Below, one piece after another: positions 60,641 to 64,000 of a stretch of DNA of 64,000 bases. Under the pieces are notes generated by a model. That model was not told where the DNA came from and did no database searches. It saw nothing but the letters and a program-made list of their open reading frames with translations. This DNA comes from DASPJQ01 sp035299065 (GTDB lineage Bacteria > Bacteroidota > Bacteroidia > Flavobacteriales_D > UBA2798). Numbering within the stretch: position 1 is the stretch's first letter; every line of letters begins with the position of its first letter. The stretch spans positions 49,939-113,938 of the forward strand of contig DATGXI010000082.1 of NCBI GenBank assembly GCA_035299065.1, in the 5' to 3' direction. Made by a program: the position numbers and the translations under genes.

Positions 60641-63600
60641 ATGGCCAACAAATTATTTATTGTCGGAATTGATAATTATTTATATCAGAAAAAACTCAAC
60701 TCTTGTGTAAAGGATGTGACAGATTTTAGAGATGTTCTATTAGAGTATTACGAATTTGAGGAAAAAGATGTTTACCCTTTGTTAAACGAACACGCTACAA
60801 GTTATAATATCCAGAATGCATTAAATGGTTATGTGAAAACTACAGGCCCTAATGATAACTTGATTATATATTTTTCTGGACATGGCTCTTATGATGATAA
60901 ATCAGATAGGGGTTTTTGGATACCGGTTGACGGAACAACTTATTATACCTCATGGATTCCAAATGAAACAATTGTAACTTTACTTAGTAAAATACCATGC
61001 AAGCATATTTTTTTAATCTGTGATAACTGTTTTTCAAATTCTCTCTTAATTCCAACTGGATTTAAATCTACTCAAGAATACGGAAAGTATCCTTCTCGAT
61101 GGGCTTTAACATCGTCTTGGCATATTGCTGCTGACTCGGAGGCAGAGTCAAATACATTATTTGCTGAAACAATTCTAGGATTTTTGGAAACGGCTGAAAA
61201 TGATTTTAGAATTACGGAGCTAATAGAGCAAGTTAAAAGAGTATTTACAGCTAATTTGGTTCAGAATCCACAAGGAGCACCTTTACATGTCAATGGACAC
61301 AAAGGTGGAGAATTCGTATTTACATTAAAGCAAAAAGCCGACAATAGATCATTAAAAGGATATGTGGATTTCCATAAAACCCTTCAAATTTACAGAAGAA
61401 ATTCTGTATTTAATGAAATGATTCAGTTTGAAGATCTTTCAAAAAAAATAGGATTTCAATTATTTCAAGAGGCAGATACTGTAATAAAAAAGGTGAATTA
61501 TTACCTCTATCTATACGAAGGGATAGTCCAAACTCGAACGCATAAATATTTGCAAGAAAATTATCCGCAAATATTTAAAGATAAAAATTTAATTATTTTT
61601 TTAGTAAAGGAAAAACATCAGAATTTAGAGTCAAGAAAAAAGAATATTTTAGATAAATTTAAACCTATCAATGTATTTTATATTGATGACTTCATTAGAC
61701 AACAATGCACTCCGCAAATAATTTTTGAAGAAAGCTCCAGTTTTTTAAGTGTCTCGAATTTTATTCTGCCAAGCCTAAAAAATGATGAGCGCGACACAGA
61801 TACTTATATAAGTGAGTGGTTCGAGAAAAACAATGAACCTATACTGGTTGTTAAAGGTCCTGGCGGAATAGGGAAAACGACCTTGGCTCAATACATCGCT
61901 GATACAACAATGAAATTATACCCTGAATCCACAGTGTTATTTATTGACTCTGTACAAATTAAAGACTCCTTGCTAAAAATTCGAGGCGAGTTTCTTACAA
62001 TATATAATTTTTATGAAGCCTTATATGATATTACCGAATCTATAAAAGAGAAATTATCGGAAGAGCTTTTTAGAATAAATATTGATGTGGGTAATATTCT
62101 GATAATAATCGATGGTCTAGATGAAGTTATTTCGAAAATTCCAAACTTTAATGTTCATGCATTTCTCGAATCTATTAGTAGCTGTTCCAATGTTATTGGG
62201 GGGGGCAAAGTTGTCATTACTTGCAGAACTTATTTTTGGAACAAAACTGATTTTTCGGGAGATAATATATCAATTATAGAATTGGAGCCCTTTAATCTAG
62301 AACAAACCCAGTTATTTTTTGAACGTAGTTTAATTGAAACTAAAAAAGTAAAAAGAGCTATAAAGCTTGCCAATGATTTTAAATTTTCAGGAGGCGGTGA
62401 TGACCATATTTACCACCCATACGTTCTAGACATTATTAGATCCATAGTAATAAATGAGCAAGAATCCATAGAAACTGATCTTTCACAATTTTCTTCAACA
62501 GTTCTTAGAAGCTCTGTTAAAAATGATTATATAATTTACCGCGTATGTGATCGAGAGGTAAAACGAATTGGTCAAATTAATGTCGATGATCAGGTGAATT
62601 TTTTTATATTCCTTTCCGTTAAAAGAAGAGGAATAATTCGAACGGATAATTTTAAGTTAGAATTAAAAGAAGGTATATCCAAGGCTATTGATCAAACAAC
62701 TGTTGAAGCATTTAAATCACACCCATTTCTAAAAGAGACCGAGTTTAATACTATGTTTAAATACGATTTTTTAGGCGACCTCTTTAAAAGTATCTATATA
62801 ATATCATATTTAGATTATACTAGTGGCAAGGTTGGCATTACCACTGAGTTTGTAGACTTAATTAGCGAAAATTGTTGGTTTGGATCTTCGCTGAATATGG
62901 ATGTAGTAAACAGGGTTACACGTTGGGACGAAAATGATATTTTGTTAGTTTCCGATATCATTGACCAAGTGGTTTCTTCGCCAATAAAACCTGAGAAGAA
63001 AAAGAAAATAATAGGCAATTTATTTAATCTTTGTCTTGCCATCAACCATAGATATTTCTCTAATGACTTGAATAATAACACGAAACTATTAACACAATTA
63101 TTCGGAAACGCCAAAGGAGAAATTGAAAATCTAAATATTATTAATGTAAACTTAGATCTTAACATTAGATTCGATTTTTCAGATTTGATTTTCAGAAATT
63201 GTGGATTTGACAACTATAGCTCGTTTTGGGAATGTAGTTTTAACAATGAATCGAGGTTCATAGAGTGTGACTTTGTAAACATACGATCTCATAAAAATAC
63301 CGCGCAGCTTTCGAAGCAGCATTTTATTGACTGTACCTATGACAAAGAAGTAGAGTCTTCCTTTCAAAATTTTTATGCAATTAATCTGAATAAATCAGAG
63401 CAAGTAAAGTTATTTTTAAACGACTTCTTTCATTTATTTTATAGTAATGGTAAATTAGGGAGACAATGGGAAAATAAAATAATAAAACCTCGCTATTCTG
63501 GTATAAATAAATACCATATTGAGTACAAAAAAACGATCCGTATTTTAAAAAAATACAACGTCTTAAATATTACCGATGAGCTTAATCAAAATAAATTTGC

Positions 63601-63697
63601 CATACAGGATGAATACAAGGAAGATGTTGTTCGATTTATTAAAGATGGAACTATTTCAAATTTAATAAGTAATTTAATCCTAGAGTTTTCGAAATAA
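60641..63697 (+). CDS. Caspase-NACHT (bacterial NLR-like) STAND protein, probable anti-phage effector
   Basis: 1018 residues. The N-terminal caspase-like (peptidase C14) domain (about 1-225) has catalytic His81 in IIYFSGHGS and Cys130 in IFLICDNCFS. A linker (about 225-395) leads to a NACHT-type P-loop NTPase: Walker A GPGGIGKTTLAQYI (about 406) and Walker B LIIIDGLDEVI (about 490), then a winged-helix-like helical part. The C-terminal sensor (about 830-940) has pentapeptide-like strands (LIFRNCGFDNYSSFWECSFNNESRFIECDF). Related STAND-caspase proteins sense phage products and kill or arrest the cell. The target and trigger are unknown. It is A/T-rich and has no partner gene. Confidence 0.9.
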   Translation: MANKLFIVGIDNYLYQKKLNSCVKDVTDFRDVLLEYYEFEEKDVYPLLNEHATSYNIQNALNGYVKTTGPNDNLIIYFSGHGSYDDKSDRGFWIPVDGTTYYTSWIPNETIVTLLSKIPCKHIFLICDNCFSNSLLIPTGFKSTQEYGKYPSRWALTSSWHIAADSEAESNTLFAETILGFLETAENDFRITELIEQVKRVFTANLVQNPQGAPLHVNGHKGGEFVFTLKQKADNRSLKGYVDFHKTLQIYRRNSVFNEMIQFEDLSKKIGFQLFQEADTVIKKVNYYLYLYEGIVQTRTHKYLQENYPQIFKDKNLIIFLVKEKHQNLESRKKNILDKFKPINVFYIDDFIRQQCTPQIIFEESSSFLSVSNFILPSLKNDERDTDTYISEWFEKNNEPILVVKGPGGIGKTTLAQYIADTTMKLYPESTVLFIDSVQIKDSLLKIRGEFLTIYNFYEALYDITESIKEKLSEELFRINIDVGNILIIIDGLDEVISKIPNFNVHAFLESISSCSNVIGGGKVVITCRTYFWNKTDFSGDNISIIELEPFNLEQTQLFFERSLIETKKVKRAIKLANDFKFSGGGDDHIYHPYVLDIIRSIVINEQESIETDLSQFSSTVLRSSVKNDYIIYRVCDREVKRIGQINVDDQVNFFIFLSVKRRGIIRTDNFKLELKEGISKAIDQTTVEAFKSHPFLKETEFNTMFKYDFLGDLFKSIYIISYLDYTSGKVGITTEFVDLISENCWFGSSLNMDVVNRVTRWDENDILLVSDIIDQVVSSPIKPEKKKKIIGNLFNLCLAINHRYFSNDLNNNTKLLTQLFGNAKGEIENLNIINVNLDLNIRFDFSDLIFRNCGFDNYSSFWECSFNNESRFIECDFVNIRSHKNTAQLSKQHFIDCTYDKEVESSFQNFYAINLNKSEQVKLFLNDFFHLFYSNGKLGRQWENKIIKPRYSGINKYHIEYKKTIRILKKYNVLNITDELNQNKFAIQDEYKEDVVRFIKDGTISNLISNLILEFSK

Positions 63698-63766
63698 ATC
63701 CTAACGTTTTTCGAAATTATTTATACGGCTGTTTAAATACTCCGTGGCTTTCAATGTGTTAATTAG

Positions 63767-63988
63767 GGTCGTGTTAAAGTTCAGAATGCGATTTTAAGTG
63801 GGACAATATTGAGCAACGTGTTTAACCATCGCCTGGGCCTTACCTGCAAACCAAAAACAAAATCAAAAAAATACGGGAATTTAACCATGAGCGTAAACGC
63901 CACCTGGATGCAACGCCTGCCCCTTAACACAGGTTCAGCTACCATTTCCGAACTCACCGTTTTTGCCAACATAGGTTATTCATTTTGA
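63767..63988 (+). pseudogene. 3' remnant of an outer-membrane protein gene
   Basis: An in-frame stretch without start, preceded by a TAG at 63764-63766. It encodes NAILSGTILSNVFNHRLG...YGNLTMSVNATWMQRL...ELTVFANIGYSF and stop. The end in an aromatic residue (F) after alternating strand residues is the signature of a barrel C-terminus. The upstream coding part is missing in this window, so it is a truncated remnant or the end of a gene broken by acquisition of the NLR region. Confidence 0.5.
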
Positions 63989-63990
63989 CC

Positions 63991-64000
63991 TCCCCCCCCC
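63991..64000. other. Homopolymer C run at the window edge
   Basis: The final bases are an uninterrupted run of C (TCCCCCCCCCC). This could be real or a contig-end artefact. Nothing else is visible from 63989 onwards. Confidence 0.4.

Overview
The window reads as a chromosomal stretch of a member of the Bacteroidota. The signs are type IX secretion C-terminal sorting domains, many lipoproteins with Bacteroidota-type lipoboxes, a TonB-dependent receptor, a GldI-like isomerase, TAnnTTTG-type -7 promoter boxes, weak Shine-Dalgarno signals and several families of dispersed intergenic repeats. It contains no rRNA, no tRNA that I could recognise, no insertion sequence and no CRISPR array.

Layout. 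Positions 1-11777 are mostly core: two envelope proteins, a DHH phosphoesterase (NrnA type), two FKBP isomerases, a secreted fibronectin-III protein, HemJ, an acyl-CoA thioesterase, a heptosyltransferase-like GT9, TatD and asparaginase I. Positions 11975-20731 hold two large exported TPR-CHAT (caspase-like) proteins followed by a PAS-SpoIIE phosphatase. A tricorn-like S41 protease lies at 20810-23977.

Positions 24347-39326 form a concentrated NAD+/ADP-ribose island. A minus-strand operon of eleven genes starts with an NrtR-type Nudix regulator. It continues with a PRPP-synthetase-like enzyme, NADAR, KptA/Tpt1, a 2OG-Fe(II) oxygenase, a metallophosphoesterase, a DUF4291 protein, a nucleoside deoxyribosyltransferase-like protein, nicotinamide phosphoribosyltransferase and two ADP-ribosylglycohydrolases. 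Divergent from it are a TonB receptor and an overlapping NadR-type NMN adenylyltransferase/ribosylnicotinamide kinase. A 765-residue fusion follows: a catalytically stripped isochorismatase (nicotinamidase-like) domain, an APH-type kinase and a dual-specificity phosphatase. Together these can remake NAD+ from nicotinamide, and plausibly from ADP-ribose, and can remove or process ADP-ribose marks on nucleic acids and proteins. This island is my main candidate for an under-described system.

Positions 39665-47734 are accessory: orphan proteins, DUF488, a Kazal-like lipoprotein, SUKH, an HD hydrolase, an Imm1-like protein and a PrsW-type intramembrane protease. Positions 47892-55069 encode three T9SS-exported proteins, the largest being a 1525-residue DUF3494 (ice-binding family) beta-helix adhesin. 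Positions 55247-64000 are visibly more A/T-rich and end in a caspase-NACHT (bacterial NLR-like) protein, a probable anti-phage defence gene, and then the 3' remnant of an outer-membrane protein gene.

Intergenic regions carry at least four repeat families (AATTCGGARYTCGA units, GCGCAGATCCCGCAGAT units, CCACAGAT units, and GGGATRGAAGCGG/AGCCCGG structured elements). A palindrome CGTA-N4-TACG occurs as a 22-bp-spaced pair upstream of both the ice-binding-type gene and the NLR gene.
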